Shown here one piece after another: positions 63,923 to 64,000 of a stretch of DNA of 64,000 bases. The DNA comes from Candidatus Reconcilbacillus cellulovorans (GTDB lineage Bacteria; Bacillota; Bacilli; Paenibacillales; Reconciliibacillaceae): NCBI GenBank assembly GCA_002507565.1, contig MOXJ01000005.1, positions 34,596 through 98,595 on the forward strand, in the 5' to 3' direction. The notes beneath the pieces were generated by a model that saw only the letters and a program-made list of their open reading frames with translations, made no database searches and was not told the origin of the DNA. A program made the position numbers and the translations under genes. Numbering within the stretch: position 1 is the stretch's first letter; each line of letters starts with the position of its first letter.

Positions 63923-64000
63923 ATGTCCGCACAGGACACCCGAACCCCCCGGTCCCGCCACGACCGCGGGTACAAGTTTCTGTTCGCCAGTAAGAAAATG
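63923..64000 (+). CDS. Rpn-family nuclease/transposase-like protein, N-terminal part (cut by window edge)
   Basis: The 26 visible residues end in HDRGYKFLFASKKM, the conserved N-terminus of Rpn-family (PD-(D/E)XK nuclease, formerly transposase_31-like) proteins. ATG 63923 follows CGAGGTGG. In E. coli, Rpn proteins promote RecA-independent recombination. The catalytic region is outside the window, so completeness cannot be judged. Confidence 0.65.
   Translation, partial: MSAQDTRTPRSRHDRGYKFLFASKKM

Overview
The window is chromosomal DNA from a high-GC, spore-forming member of the Bacillales, most likely Paenibacillaceae. The evidence is a complete origin-proximal Firmicutes gene set, sporulation genes (gin/csfB, bofA, abrB with Spo0A-box-like sites, a putative sigma-F/G promoter), a large Bacillus-type SRP RNA and a cyclic-di-AMP riboswitch. 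The background is GC-rich, so three short AT-rich patches (about 4.7, 22.8-24.3 and 33.0-34.2 kb) stand out.

Layout. From 1 to 17.4 kb, read on the minus strand, lies the conserved cluster gin - Orn/Lys/Arg decarboxylase - nasA - tmk - darA - yaaR - holB - ricT - yabA - trmN6 - rsmI - (inserted ATPase-TOPRIM nuclease) - abrB (plus strand) - HD phosphohydrolase - tatD - yabE - rnmV - rsmA. Compared with Bacillus subtilis, metG and yazA are absent here, nasA sits between the decarboxylase and tmk, and an OLD-like gene is coupled to rsmI. From 17.5 to 22.7 kb are ligA, pcrA and pcrB. From 22.7 to 25.2 kb is an island with a broken secreted-protein gene, a small lipoprotein and two unrecognised small genes. 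From 25.4 to 32.9 kb are a Gld-type ABC transporter operon, a DUF350 protein and a large U32 peptidase. At 33.2-34.2 kb a double-glycine-leader peptide is paired with a DUF3267 membrane metalloprotease.

From 34.3 to 41.8 kb, on the plus strand, is the most striking locus. A secreted FG-GAP/deacetylase-like protein is followed by a DltC-like carrier protein, a class II aminoacyl-tRNA-synthetase-like amino acid:carrier-protein ligase, a DltD-like SGNH protein, a 36-residue DltX-like peptide and a DltB-like MBOAT acyltransferase. This looks like a Dlt-type envelope-aminoacylation pathway in which the usual DltA adenylating enzyme is replaced by a tRNA-synthetase paralogue. A sugar-isomerase-like TIM-barrel gene with its own promoter follows.

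From 42.9 to 48.6 kb the conserved cluster resumes on the minus strand: SRP RNA - sensor kinase - dnaX - ebfC - recR - yaaL - bofA. From 48.6 to 52.8 kb are a GT2 glycosyltransferase, an APH-type kinase, a small membrane protein and a ferredoxin-type nitrite/sulfite reductase (plus strand), which probably works with nasA in nitrate assimilation. From 52.9 to 63.6 kb (minus strand) are uvrA-uvrB, minJ, ctpB, an EnvC-like M23 peptidase, ftsX and ftsE: nucleotide excision repair and cell-wall/division functions. The window ends in the first codons of an Rpn-family nuclease/transposase on the plus strand.
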